A stretch of 10,559 bases of DNA, from contig JAGVUW010000017.1 in assembly GCA_019136035.1 (NCBI GenBank), positions 1 through 10,559 of the forward strand. The letters run 5' to 3'. The translations under genes and the position numbers were made by a program. Of the stretch, positions 1-7,106 are shown one piece after another. A model generated the notes under the pieces. That model saw only the letters and a program-made list of their open reading frames with translations. It searched no databases and was not told the origin of the DNA. Source of the DNA: Verrucomicrobiota bacterium. GTDB taxonomy: Bacteria; Verrucomicrobiota; Lentisphaeria; Oligosphaerales; JAFGRS01. Every line of letters begins with the position of its first letter. Within the stretch, counting starts at the first letter, position 1.

Positions 1-1239
1 GATCCTCCCGCCGACCGCGACGGCGTCATCGCACTGGCCGAGCGAGCCCGCCACCCGGCCGCCGTAGAAGCCCTTGCCCTGAGCCGTGTCGAAGCCCCAG
101 AAGTTCATTGCGATAAACGGCGTGCCGATGACGCGGCCGGCGCCGGCCGGGATGATGACGTTGCAGGGGTGCTCATGCTCGCAGGGGAGGGTCCGCGTCA
201 GCTCGAGCGCGCCGGTCGCCAGGTCGTGCCGCCGCAGGGTGCCGTAGAGGTCGACGCTCAGGAGCTTGCCCGAGGCGGTCAGGGCGCAGCCCGCGATGGG
301 GGTGTCCGGCATGGTGCACAGCGCCGTCGTCCGGCCGCTGGCGAGGTCCCAGGCGACGAGGGTTGCGATGGCGTTGAGGGTGTCGGTGCGGATGCCGTAG
401 ACGAGCCCGCCCCGTCGACCCAGCCAGCACGCCTCCTGGTCCGGCGGGTGCTCATGCGGCGTGATCTCGCCGGTGAGGCCGTCGAGCCAGCCGAAGTACG
501 GCAGGTAGGCCCGCCCGCCCTCCACATAGCGCAGCCAGCGCACCAGGCCGATGGCCGGGTGGTGCGAGTCGTCGGTGAGACGCCACCAGGTGATCGACTC
601 GGCCCGCGGATCCCAGCGCAGGCAGGACAGGCCCGGCGTCTCCAGGATGAAGCCCCAGGAGCCGTCCGACAGCCGCCAGTGGTCGTAGTGGAAGTTTTCC
701 GGCGGCTTCTCGTCCGCGCCGTAGACGCGGACCGTCCCCTGCGTCCGGGTATCGAAGACGACCATGGCGGTCTGGGCGCCGCAGAAGAGCTTGCCGGTGG
801 CCGGGTCGAGGGCCATCCCCGCGGTGATGAATCGGCCGCCCTCGAACGGGAAGCGCTCCCACTGTCCGGTTGACGGACGGAGCCGGATGAAGGACTTGTC
901 GGAGGCGCCGGCCAGCCACAGGCAGTCCGGGCCGTCCGGCTCCACCGCGTAGATGCACTGGCGTTCCGGCCACGGCCAGGCGGACCAGGTGCCGTCCTCC
1001 GTCACCACGACGCTGGTGGCGCCGGCCAGGCCGCTGAGGCAGGAGATGAAGAAACGCTCGCGGCCGGCGGCATCCACCCCGACCGGCGTCAGTTGCGCAT
1101 TCACAAACGGATCCGGTGTGGACGGCTTACGGAAGGCCGTGAGACGGCCGCGCCCCGCCGCGGCAGGGAGGTCACGGCAGGCGCAGTCGCCCGACTCCAG
1201 GTCGCGCGGCAGAGCGATCGCAGGCAGGTCATGACTCAC
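1..1239 (-). CDS. Beta-propeller-like protein of unknown function, C-terminus cut by window edge
   Basis: The reverse strand is open for 413 codons from a GTG at 1239-1237 to base 1, with no stop, so the C-terminus lies outside the window. The GTG is preceded by a good ribosome binding site (GAGAGGG about 9 bases upstream), and the first in-frame ATG is deep inside the protein. The translation looks like a repeated-blade protein: short strand-turn-strand units such as DCLWLAGASDKSFIRLRPSTG (about residues 106-125), GKLFCGAQTAMVVFDT (149-164), GLVYGIRTDTLNAIATLV (278-295) and GKLLSVDLYGTLRRHDLATG (324-343) recur about every 40-60 residues. This resembles SMP-30, PQQ or WD40-type propellers. 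No signal peptide or membrane segment is visible. It is divergent from the regulator at 1663. The specific family and substrate are unknown to me; the fold assignment is an inference from the repeat pattern. Confidence 0.8.
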   Translation of the reverse strand, partial: MSHDLPAIALPRDLESGDCACRDLPAAAGRGRLTAFRKPSTPDPFVNAQLTPVGVDAAGRERFFISCLSGLAGATSVVVTEDGTWSAWPWPERQCIYAVEPDGPDCLWLAGASDKSFIRLRPSTGQWERFPFEGGRFITAGMALDPATGKLFCGAQTAMVVFDTRTQGTVRVYGADEKPPENFHYDHWRLSDGSWGFILETPGLSCLRWDPRAESITWWRLTDDSHHPAIGLVRWLRYVEGGRAYLPYFGWLDGLTGEITPHEHPPDQEACWLGRRGGLVYGIRTDTLNAIATLVAWDLASGRTTALCTMPDTPIAGCALTASGKLLSVDLYGTLRRHDLATGALELTRTLPCEHEHPCNVIIPAGAGRVIGTPFIAMNFWGFDTAQGKGFYGGRVAGSLGQCDDAVAVGGRI

Positions 1240-1321
1240 GGTCGTATTCCCTCTCGATGTGGGGCGGGGACATCGCCTCGCCGCCGACGCCACAGCGCGG
1301 GCCGAGCCCGCCAGCGGTGAG

Positions 1322-1350
1322 ACTATCGACCGCCGAGTGCCCGGTGTCGA
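1322..1350 (-). promoter_or_regulatory. Candidate sigma70-type promoter for the beta-propeller gene
   Basis: Read on the minus strand there is TCGACA (1350-1345), a 17-base spacer and GATAGT (1327-1322). These match the consensus at 5 of 6 and 4 of 6 positions. The start of transcription would be near 1315, giving a leader of about 75 bases before the GTG at 1239. A small GC-rich inverted repeat (GCGGGC-CGA-GCCCGC, 1297-1311) would lie in the early leader. Assigned by eye only. Confidence 0.4.
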
Positions 1351-1395
1351 GGGGAAGGACGCAAGGGAGACTGCTCGCGGAGCCCACGGAAGACT

Positions 1396-1431
1396 TGGCG
1401 CGGGCTCTGCCCGCAACCTGGGAGGTCGGGG
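1396..1431 (+). repeat. Dispersed GC-rich repeat, copy A (inverted partner at 8706-8741)
   Basis: This 36-base segment matches the reverse complement of 8706-8741 at 31 of 36 positions without gaps. It contains GCCCGCAACCTGG (1409-1421), which also matches GCCCCCAACCTGG at 7089-7101 in 12 of 13 positions. It lies in the non-coding gap between two divergent genes and is not part of any supported reading frame. Confidence 0.6.
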
Positions 1432-1434
1432 GCA

Positions 1435-1458
1435 CAGGGCCGCGGGGACGCGGCCCTG
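1435..1458. repeat. Perfect 10-bp inverted repeat with GGGA loop
   Basis: CAGGGCCGCG (1435-1444) and CGCGGCCCTG (1449-1458) are exact reverse complements separated by GGGA, which on the plus strand would form a GNRA-type tetraloop. No run of T follows on either strand, so it does not read as an intrinsic terminator. It lies three bases beyond repeat copy A, directly before the tandem array, and is probably part of the same composite element. Confidence 0.65.
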
Positions 1459-1465
1459 GGGCCCG

Positions 1466-1505
1466 GGACACGGACGGACACAGACCCACACGGACGGACA
1501 CGGAC
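1466..1505 (+). repeat. Tandem array, 4 units of 10 bp (GGACACGGAC)
   Basis: Four consecutive 10-base units read GGACACGGAC, GGACACAGAC, CCACACGGAC and GGACACGGAC. The element is followed at 1527-1554 by a 14-base tandem duplication (TCGGGCCGCGGGAG then TCGGGCCTCGGGAG, one mismatch). The GGACAC core of the unit also occurs in the 9-bp array at 7014-7081. The rest of the 1240-1585 gap holds only GC-rich sequence with no supported gene. Confidence 0.75.
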
Positions 1506-1585
1506 GGGGCCTTGCCGGCTCCGGCGTCGGGCCGCGGGAGTCGGGCCTCGGGAGCAGATTTTCTTCCTGGTGACACCGCCACCGC

Positions 1586-1613
1586 TTGACTGCCGCCGGT
1601 TTCGGCGTATCTT
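1586..1613 (+). promoter_or_regulatory. Promoter of the regulator / glycosidase / pseudopilin operon
   Basis: TTGACT (1586-1591), a 16-base spacer and TATCTT (1608-1613) form a sigma70-like promoter. It is notable because the surrounding sequence is otherwise very GC-rich. Transcription would begin about 1619-1621, inside the palindrome at 1617-1635. This also argues that translation starts at 1663, not at the upstream in-frame ATG at 1570, which lies before the promoter. Confidence 0.6.
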
Positions 1614-1616
1614 TGG

Positions 1617-1635
1617 ATTAGTCCAATGGACTAAT
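1617..1635. promoter_or_regulatory. 19-bp palindromic operator, probably bound by the downstream GntR/LacI regulator
   Basis: ATTAGTCCA-A-TGGACTAAT is a perfect inverted repeat around one central base, in an AT-rich island of a GC-rich gap. It begins three bases after the predicted -10 box and so covers the expected transcription start, a position typical of repression by blocking polymerase. The next gene encodes a regulator whose relatives (GntR-HTH/LacI-sensor hybrids such as AraR) bind palindromes and often control their own operon. No second copy was found in the window. Confidence 0.7.
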
Positions 1636-1662
1636 TTAGACAGGTGGATCATTGGAGCGGCT

Positions 1663-2763
1663 ATGACTGGACGACAGCCCGCGAGGAAATCCAAGGCCGA
1701 GCGTCTGACGCTCGAGTTGCGCCGGGCGATCGCGGTGGGTGAGTATGCCGACGGTGACTTCCTGCCCGCCGAGCGGGACCTGGCCGAGCGCTACGCCACC
1801 AGCCGCAAGACCATTGGCGACGCGCTGTCCAAGCTGGCGGAGGAGGGCCTGGTGGTGCAGGCTCGCGGCCGCGGCACGCGCGTCACTACGCCGCACCGGC
1901 CGGCGACCGGCATTCGCCTGATCGACCCGCTGGCGCCGAACAGCCGCGCCATCTGGCCGGAAGCCATCAGGCTGTTGCGCGGCGTGGAGGACACGATCGC
2001 GGCGCGACCCGGGTACAGCCTGGAGCGCTTCTGTTCACGGCCGGAGGATGCGTCGGCGCCCCACCGCATCCCGGAATCCCCCATGCCGACCCTCTTCCTT
2101 GAAGTGCATGGGCTCAGCATCCTCGCCTACGCACAGGAGCTGCAGCGCTCGGGCCTGCCGGCGGTGGTGGCGAACTACGAACTGGATCCGTCGGCAGACA
2201 TCAGCTTCACCTGGACCGATCACGGTCAGTCGATGGTCGAGGCGGTCGAGCTGCTGACCAGGATGGGTCACCGCCGCATCGGCTACATCGGCTATAAGCC
2301 TGGGTATGCGTTCTATGGCCGGGCGCTGGACGGCTATGTCCGCGCCATGCGGCACGCGGGCCTGAGCCTTGATGAGGCTCTGATCGATGGTCAGGCGAAC
2401 CATGGTGTTCCCGCGCCGCTGGTCGGCCACCAGGCAGCCCAGCGCATGTTGCGCCTGGCCGATCCGCCCACCGCGATCGTCGCGGCGCGCGACAACCTGG
2501 CGGAAGGGGCGTGGCACGCGGTTGAGGAAGCCGGCCTGGTCGTCGGACGCGATGTGTCACTGGTCGGCTATGACGACCTGAGCGGCACCGCGGAAGACCC
2601 CAAACCCCTGACGACGTTCAGGGAGCCGGCGTATGAGATGGGCGAGCAGGCGGCACGGCTGCTGCTCGAGCGCATCGCGGTCGGGATGAAGCCGGCCCAA
2701 CAGGTGCAGATTCCGGCGGATCTTGTCATCCGCCGCAGTGTTGGGCCGGTGGTGGCGACCTGA
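1663..2763 (+). CDS. GntR/LacI hybrid transcriptional regulator (AraR-like architecture)
   Basis: A 366-residue protein, a usual length for GntR-LacI hybrids. Residues about 10-75 form a GntR-type winged helix-turn-helix (LPAERDLAERYATSRKTI, then LSKLAEEGLVVQARGRGTRV). The rest is a LacI-type periplasmic-binding-protein-like sensor: GHRRIGYIG, FYGRALDGYVRAMRHAGL, a hinge-proximal VSLVGYDDL and a C-terminal LVIRRSV are characteristic. The family binds a sugar or sugar derivative and releases DNA. I start it at the ATG at 1663, preceded by GGAG five bases upstream; an in-frame ATG at 1570 lies upstream of the promoter. The first part of the sensor (residues about 80-140) is a poor match to the usual LacI N-subdomain. 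It heads an apparent operon, with the next start 50 bp downstream, and likely binds the palindrome at 1617-1635. The ligand is unknown. Confidence 0.9.
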   Translation: MTGRQPARKSKAERLTLELRRAIAVGEYADGDFLPAERDLAERYATSRKTIGDALSKLAEEGLVVQARGRGTRVTTPHRPATGIRLIDPLAPNSRAIWPEAIRLLRGVEDTIAARPGYSLERFCSRPEDASAPHRIPESPMPTLFLEVHGLSILAYAQELQRSGLPAVVANYELDPSADISFTWTDHGQSMVEAVELLTRMGHRRIGYIGYKPGYAFYGRALDGYVRAMRHAGLSLDEALIDGQANHGVPAPLVGHQAAQRMLRLADPPTAIVAARDNLAEGAWHAVEEAGLVVGRDVSLVGYDDLSGTAEDPKPLTTFREPAYEMGEQAARLLLERIAVGMKPAQQVQIPADLVIRRSVGPVVAT

Positions 2764-2813
2764 CCAGGCGTCTTCAGCGCCGGGGTGTGGTCACGCATGA
2801 GGGAGAGCCAGAC

Positions 2814-5318
2814 ATGGGCCTGCAGGCGAATCTCGCGAGAGTCCTGGGCACAGCCGCACTCTGCGCCGCGCTGATCGGCGTGGCAGGTCAGGGCGCTTCG
2901 GCAGAGGATGACGAGAGCGTCCTGCTCTACGACTTTGAGGAGGGAGTGAGCTTCAGCAAAGTCTGGAGTCCGGACGACACCGTGGCAGTCCAGAGCAAGG
3001 ACTGGGCCGCCTCGGGACAGGCATCGCTGCGGATCGATGTCAACGCCTGGAACCGGAATGTGCACGGCGACAGTTACTATCCGGGCGTCTCCCTCAGTCT
3101 GCCCCGGCAGCGGGACTGGAGCGCTCACGATTACCTGACGCTGGATGTCCGCTTGCTGCAGGACAGCACGGGCTTTGATGTCCTTGTGCAGCGGTCGGGC
3201 TCGCGCAGCGATCGCGTCAGTCGCACGTTCCGGCTGCCGGCGGGCGAATCGCGGCTGTGGCTGAGCATTCCCAAGCTGCTGGGGAGCGGCGAGCGGGCAC
3301 GCACGCGGGAGATCGCGTCGGTCGAGTTCCATCTGACGCGCGTTCCCCATGCCGCCACGGTCTTTGTGGACAACGTCAGATTGCGCCGGGGTGAGGTCAT
3401 TCCCGGCGGCGGCCGGGCGGGTGCTGTCGTCGATGAGGTCATGGCTGAACTCCAGGAGGAACGCGCCGCGGTGGCGACGGCCGGGCAGCCGACGGACTAC
3501 CTGGACCCCCTGGACCGCGGCGTGCAGAGGAGCCGGTCGCTGGACGACCTGATGGAGACGCTGCGCCGGAAGAAGGCCACGCAGGCCCTCGCCTCGTTCA
3601 TTGAGGCGCGCCATGCCGACACCGGGTATGCCGTGCTGGCGGCGGACGCGCAGGAGCGCATTCAGATCCGTGGGCAGGGCATCCCGTCCCGCTGGCAGGC
3701 GTCGGCGTCGCTGGACATGATGCGCGGCGAGACGCGCTCGTTCCAGATGGTGCTCCTGCCGCGGCCGGGCATGGAATTGCGGAAGGTGCACGTCGTCCTG
3801 CCCGACCTCATCGCCGCCGGCGGCGAACGCATCGCGTCCGGTCGGCTGACGTTGGAGGTCGTCGGGTATGTCCATCTGCCCGGCTCGGCCTACATGACGG
3901 CGTTTGGCGCCCCGGCCGGGTGGTACCCGGACCCGGTCCTGGAGTGGCCGGGCGCGGTGGATGTCGTGGCGCCCCGGGAGGTCCAGCCGCTCCTGGTTAC
4001 GGTGTCCGTTCCTCGCGATCACGCCCCGGGGGTCTATGCCGGGACGATCCTCGTGCAACCGGAAGGAGCTGCGGCGTTCGAGCTGCCGCTCTCCGTGCGC
4101 GTGCGCTCGATCGCAGCACCGCCCGGCGCACGGCTGCCCCACCTGCTGGGCATTGGTCAGAAGGAGAACCCGCAAACCGGAAAGACGGACCGCGATCCCG
4201 AGTTCTTCCTCTCGTACCGGCTCAACCCGAACTACCACGGGCTGGGCAATATCTACGACCGGCGTCAGGGCATCTATGACCAGACGGCGAACACCCCCCT
4301 CGATATCACCACGCTGAAGCGCTACGTGGATGCCGGCATGAACCGCTTCAACCTCGTCGAGATTATGCACCGCCAGGTCGAGGCGGCGTGCGAGGGCGGT
4401 GAGGAAGGCGTGCAGCGCTACCTCGACCGCATCTTCTCGATGTATACCGACGACTATATGGCAGCGCTGGTCGCCGCCGGGCTGGCGGACAAGGCGGTCT
4501 TCTACGGCCTGGACGAATACCCGCTCAAGGGCGATGCGCACGCGAGAGAGCGCGAGCGACTGACCCGCGTGTTCGGCGCCCTGCGCGAACGCTACGGCAA
4601 GTACGGCGTGAAGGTCGCCACCACCGCCGATGACTGGGTCGCGGACGGGGCGCTGGACCTGCCCGTGGATATATGGATTCCGAATGCGTCGAGGGAGGGC
4701 GTTACCGACAACGGCCTGGCCCGCATGGCCAGAGAGGAGAAGAACGCCGAGATCTGGTGGTACACGATCGCCTGGGAAATCTGGTCGCCGCCGGCCTTCT
4801 CCCGGGCCATCCCCTGGGCCACTTTCGGGCAGGGCTTTGGCGGTTGGCTGTACTACAACCTGAATGGCCCGTGGCAACCCGAAGGGCAGACCCTCGGCAA
4901 GGACCCCCTCACCGACTGGCAGGCGGTCTCCACGGGCGCTTTCGCCCGGCATGGCTCAGGCTCGCTGGTCTACCACGACGCCGACCACCGTATGCGCCCC
5001 TCGCTGCGCTTGGTGAATATCCGGGAGGGGATGTTCGACTATGACCTCCTGGCCATGCTTGCCGATGACGTGGCGCGGCTCGACCGCCGCCGGGCGGCGC
5101 TGACATTTGCGCAGCGGGCGGATCTCGAGCGCGCCCGCGATATCGCCCAGGCCCGAAACTGGCAGGCCATGATCTGGCCGACCATCGCGGTCTCGGTTGG
5201 GCAGTTGCCGCCCGGATGGGCGCTTCAGGAGAACGCGGCGGAACTGGCCGCCAGTGCCATGGACGCCGTACGGACGCAGAGCCTGGACCTGCTCGAGAGA
5301 CTCCAGAACATCCAGTGA
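2814..5318 (+). CDS. Secreted GH123/DUF4091-like glycoside hydrolase with N-terminal carbohydrate-binding-like domain
   Basis: An 834-residue protein. I choose the ATG at 2814 because GGGAG lies 8 bases upstream and the product then begins with a clear signal peptide (hydrophobic LGTAALCAALIGVAG, cleavage likely after ASA at residue 30). An in-frame GTG at 2787 would add nine polar residues before it. Residues about 35-192 read as a jelly-roll, carbohydrate-binding-like domain (LLYDFEEG at the start, VFVDNVRLRRG at the end). Residues about 290-430 resemble the beta-sandwich that precedes DUF4091 (GETRSFQMVLLPR, APGVYAGTILVQ). From about 440 onward is the DUF4091/GH123-type catalytic region, with the paired acids D567-E568 in FYGLDEYP and the aromatic stretch EIWWYTIAWEIWSPP (about 646-660). 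GH123 enzymes are beta-N-acetylgalactosaminidases that use an adjacent Asp-Glu pair. The actual substrate here is an inference. It lies 50 bp after the regulator and 39 bp before the prepilin-like gene. Confidence 0.85.
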   Translation: MGLQANLARVLGTAALCAALIGVAGQGASAEDDESVLLYDFEEGVSFSKVWSPDDTVAVQSKDWAASGQASLRIDVNAWNRNVHGDSYYPGVSLSLPRQRDWSAHDYLTLDVRLLQDSTGFDVLVQRSGSRSDRVSRTFRLPAGESRLWLSIPKLLGSGERARTREIASVEFHLTRVPHAATVFVDNVRLRRGEVIPGGGRAGAVVDEVMAELQEERAAVATAGQPTDYLDPLDRGVQRSRSLDDLMETLRRKKATQALASFIEARHADTGYAVLAADAQERIQIRGQGIPSRWQASASLDMMRGETRSFQMVLLPRPGMELRKVHVVLPDLIAAGGERIASGRLTLEVVGYVHLPGSAYMTAFGAPAGWYPDPVLEWPGAVDVVAPREVQPLLVTVSVPRDHAPGVYAGTILVQPEGAAAFELPLSVRVRSIAAPPGARLPHLLGIGQKENPQTGKTDRDPEFFLSYRLNPNYHGLGNIYDRRQGIYDQTANTPLDITTLKRYVDAGMNRFNLVEIMHRQVEAACEGGEEGVQRYLDRIFSMYTDDYMAALVAAGLADKAVFYGLDEYPLKGDAHARERERLTRVFGALRERYGKYGVKVATTADDWVADGALDLPVDIWIPNASREGVTDNGLARMAREEKNAEIWWYTIAWEIWSPPAFSRAIPWATFGQGFGGWLYYNLNGPWQPEGQTLGKDPLTDWQAVSTGAFARHGSGSLVYHDADHRMRPSLRLVNIREGMFDYDLLAMLADDVARLDRRRAALTFAQRADLERARDIAQARNWQAMIWPTIAVSVGQLPPGWALQENAAELAASAMDAVRTQSLDLLERLQNIQ

Positions 5319-5357
5319 CCGCACCACCAGGGGACCCAAGGATACGGAGAAGACACC

Positions 5358-6053
5358 ATGCAGTACCGACGCAGATTCCGCTCAGCGGGACATGCCGATG
5401 ACCGCCGCGTCCTTTCCCAGCCGCCGGTCGATGGGTCGAAGCCTGGATGCCGGCGGGGAAAGGGCTCTCAGCCCTTCACGCTGATAGAGCTGCTCGTCGT
5501 GATCGCGATCATCGCCATCCTTGCGTCGTTCCTGCTGCCGGCACTGCAGACAGCCAGAGCCCGGGCTCAGAGCATCGCGTGTGTCAACAAGCTGAAGCAG
5601 ATCGGCCTGGCCAGCATCATGTATGCCTCCGACAATGACGGCTACCTGTTCGACGGCATCATGGTTGCCCCGCGGTGGTACCAGGCGACTTACCTGACCC
5701 AGTACCTCTCGAACCAGGTCTGGTATGAAGGCCAGGACTTCCAGTGTCCGACCGAGCCCACCAGCACTCCCGTTTCCTACAGCCTGACGTACGGCTACAA
5801 CTGCTACTGCCGCAACCGTAAGGCAGAAACGGCGCAGAAGCCGTCGCAGACGCTGGTCTTTTGCGATACAGCCGGCTCCAACAACTGGTGGGTCCCTGGG
5901 ACGGGTGTGGTCATACCGAGGACCGACTTCCGGCATGTGGGGCGGGTCTGCAATGTCATCCTCCTGGACGGCCACGTTCAGGGCGCCAAGGCGCCCCTGG
6001 GGCCGTGGTCCAACTCGATCAGTGGCGACGGGTTCATGTACAGCTCCTGGTGA
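5358..6053 (+). CDS. Prepilin-like protein with type IV pilin/pseudopilin N-terminus (DUF1559-like)
   Basis: A 231-residue protein with GGAG 8 bases before the ATG. A long, basic leader of 39 residues is followed by FTLIELLVVIAIIAILAS (from residue 40), the conserved N-terminal helix of type IV pilins and pseudopilins, with Glu44 at the +5 position. The residue just before the expected cleavage point is Pro39, where the classical prepilin peptidase site has Gly. The helix is followed by LLPALQTARARAQSIACVNKLKQIG, as in the many small paralogues known from Lentisphaerota, Planctomycetota and Verrucomicrobiota. Near the C-terminus RHVGRVCNVILLDGHV resembles the H-X9-DG signature of these proteins, but with ten residues between His193 and Asp204. 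It is the last gene of the apparent operon with the regulator and the GH123-like protein. It is probably membrane-anchored and facing the periplasm. Its exact role, and whether it is processed, are unknown. Confidence 0.88.
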   Translation: MQYRRRFRSAGHADDRRVLSQPPVDGSKPGCRRGKGSQPFTLIELLVVIAIIAILASFLLPALQTARARAQSIACVNKLKQIGLASIMYASDNDGYLFDGIMVAPRWYQATYLTQYLSNQVWYEGQDFQCPTEPTSTPVSYSLTYGYNCYCRNRKAETAQKPSQTLVFCDTAGSNNWWVPGTGVVIPRTDFRHVGRVCNVILLDGHVQGAKAPLGPWSNSISGDGFMYSSW

Positions 6054-6124
6054 AGGACGACGGGACGGCGCCGGACGGACGTCGGAGACCTGCGCTGCCG
6101 TGACCCATGCGCGGCAGACCCGGC

Positions 6125-6862
6125 TCAGACGCCACGGGGCCCGAGGGTGCGCCCGCCGTCGATCAGGTAGTCGGCGCCGGTGATGAACGACGCGTCGTCC
6201 GAGACCATGAACTCGATCAGGCAGGCCATCTCGTCGGCGGTGCCCTTACGCCCGAGGAAGGTCCCCTGGGTGGCCGGCGGGGGAGTCTCAGTGGTGATCA
6301 GGCCGGGCGAGACGCAGTTGACGTTGATGCCGTAAGGCCCGAGTTCCATGGCCAGCGACTTGGTGAACGCGACCAGGGCGCCCTTGCTGGCCGAGTAGAC
6401 CGCCAGCTTCGGTATTCCGCAGGTCGCCGCGACGGAGGCGACGTTGACGATCTTGCCGTACCGCCGCGACACCATGTGATCGAGCAACGCGTGGGTGACG
6501 TAGAGGGTCCCCTTCAGGTTCAGGTCGAGGATCCACTCCCAGTCCTCGTTTGGGGTGTCCTTGAAGGGCGCCGCCTTGTGCCAGCCGGATCCGGCGTTGT
6601 TGACCAGGATGTCGACATGCCCAAACTCTGCCAGGATGCGGCCCACGGCCGCCTCGACGGCGCGGCTGTCCGTGATGTCCACGACGAACGCTGTGGCGTC
6701 GCCGCCGGCGGCGACAATCGCCGCCCTGACCTGCTCCAGGGCCTCCCGGTCGACGTCGACCAGGGCGATCCTCACGCCCGACCTGGCCAGCCGTGTCGCC
6801 GTGGCTCTGCCGAGCCCCCTGGCGGCACCGGTGATGATCGCTGTCCTGCCCTGCGTGGTCAT
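6125..6862 (-). CDS. Short-chain dehydrogenase/reductase (classical SDR, 3-oxoacyl-ACP reductase-like)
   Basis: A 245-residue protein, the normal size of a classical SDR. The cofactor motif TGAARGLG is at 11-18, NNAG at 88-91, and the catalytic tetrad is complete: Asn115 (LNLKG), Ser143 (NVASV), Tyr156 and Lys160 (YSASK). PG is at 186-187 and the C-terminus ends in the usual DYLIDGG segment. Asp36 at the end of the second strand suggests NAD(H) over NADP(H). The ATG at 6862 has GGGAG seven bases upstream and starts right at the Rossmann fold. The frame stays open upstream through the repeat array, but that extension is not credible protein. It is convergent with the prepilin-like gene (71-bp gap). 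The substrate is unknown; sugar or polyol oxidation and acyl reduction both fit the family. Confidence 0.93.
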   Translation of the reverse strand: MTTQGRTAIITGAARGLGRATATRLARSGVRIALVDVDREALEQVRAAIVAAGGDATAFVVDITDSRAVEAAVGRILAEFGHVDILVNNAGSGWHKAAPFKDTPNEDWEWILDLNLKGTLYVTHALLDHMVSRRYGKIVNVASVAATCGIPKLAVYSASKGALVAFTKSLAMELGPYGINVNCVSPGLITTETPPPATQGTFLGRKGTADEMACLIEFMVSDDASFITGADYLIDGGRTLGPRGV

Positions 6863-6936
6863 GGCCTGACTCCCTTGAATCCCTCGGCCGCATCCATACG
6901 CGGCCGGCGGGTCGTGATGTGACACCCCTGCCGGGA

Positions 6937-6965
6937 ACGATAACGAGCTGCCTGTCCCGGTGCAA
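6937..6965 (-). promoter_or_regulatory. Weak candidate promoter for the SDR gene
   Basis: On the minus strand TTGCAC (6965-6960), a 17-base spacer and TATCGT (6942-6937) match the consensus only partly (3 of 6 and 4 of 6). The leader would be about 70 bases. It is the best candidate seen by eye in this gap for the minus-strand gene. Confidence 0.25.
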
Positions 6966-7013
6966 GGGCGGAGCGCGGGCGCAGAATGCACGACCGGTAC
7001 AGCGGCCGAGAAA

Positions 7014-7081
7014 GGGACACCAGGGACACCAGGGACACCAGGGACACCAGGGACACCAGGGACACCAGGGACACCAGGGAC
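7014..7081 (+). repeat. Tandem array, 7.5 perfect units of 9 bp (GGGACACCA)
   Basis: Seven identical units of GGGACACCA run from 7014 to 7076, followed by a partial unit GGGAC. The array lies between the divergent SDR and URO-D-like genes. Because 9 is divisible by 3, every frame without a stop reads as a collagen-like or other simple repeat, which explains several long spurious reading frames. The perfect identity of units suggests recent expansion by slippage. Confidence 0.95.
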
Positions 7082-7088
7082 TGCCGCG

Positions 7089-7106
7089 GCCCCCAACCTG
7101 GAGTCC
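7089..7106 (+). repeat. Dispersed GC-rich core, copy B
   Basis: GCCCCCAACCTGG (7089-7101) matches 1409-1421 in 12 of 13 positions. The longer 7089-7106 matches 8662-8679 in 14 of 18 positions. In copies B and C the core begins 6-7 bases after the end of a 9-bp tandem array. A second shared piece, CCTGGGG-CA-CCCGGGACA at 7151-7168, matches 1455-1470 apart from the two extra bases. Confidence 0.5.

Noticed and set aside
169..873. 234-codon plus-strand open frame at the left end
   Set aside because: It is antisense to the propeller-like gene, which has a coherent repeat pattern, a ribosome site and a promoter candidate on the minus strand.
2568..4952. 794-codon open frame on the minus strand opposite the regulator end and GH123-like gene
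   Set aside because: It is an antisense shadow produced by high third-position GC. Its translation is rich in Arg/Pro/His with no domain, while the plus strand has a signal peptide, recognisable domains and a good ribosome site.
6095..6117. Possible terminator hairpin between the convergent prepilin-like and SDR genes (CTGCCG...CGGCAG)
   Set aside because: The stem is only 6 bp with an 11-base loop and no T-run on either strand, so it is too weak to call.
6917..6934. CRP/FNR-like palindrome near GTGATGTGACAC upstream of the SDR gene
   Set aside because: The half-sites do not match with proper spacing; it is a chance TGTGA.
7014..7081. CRISPR array
   Set aside because: The repeats are 9 bp and directly adjacent, with no unique spacers and no cas genes. 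The same applies to the other arrays.
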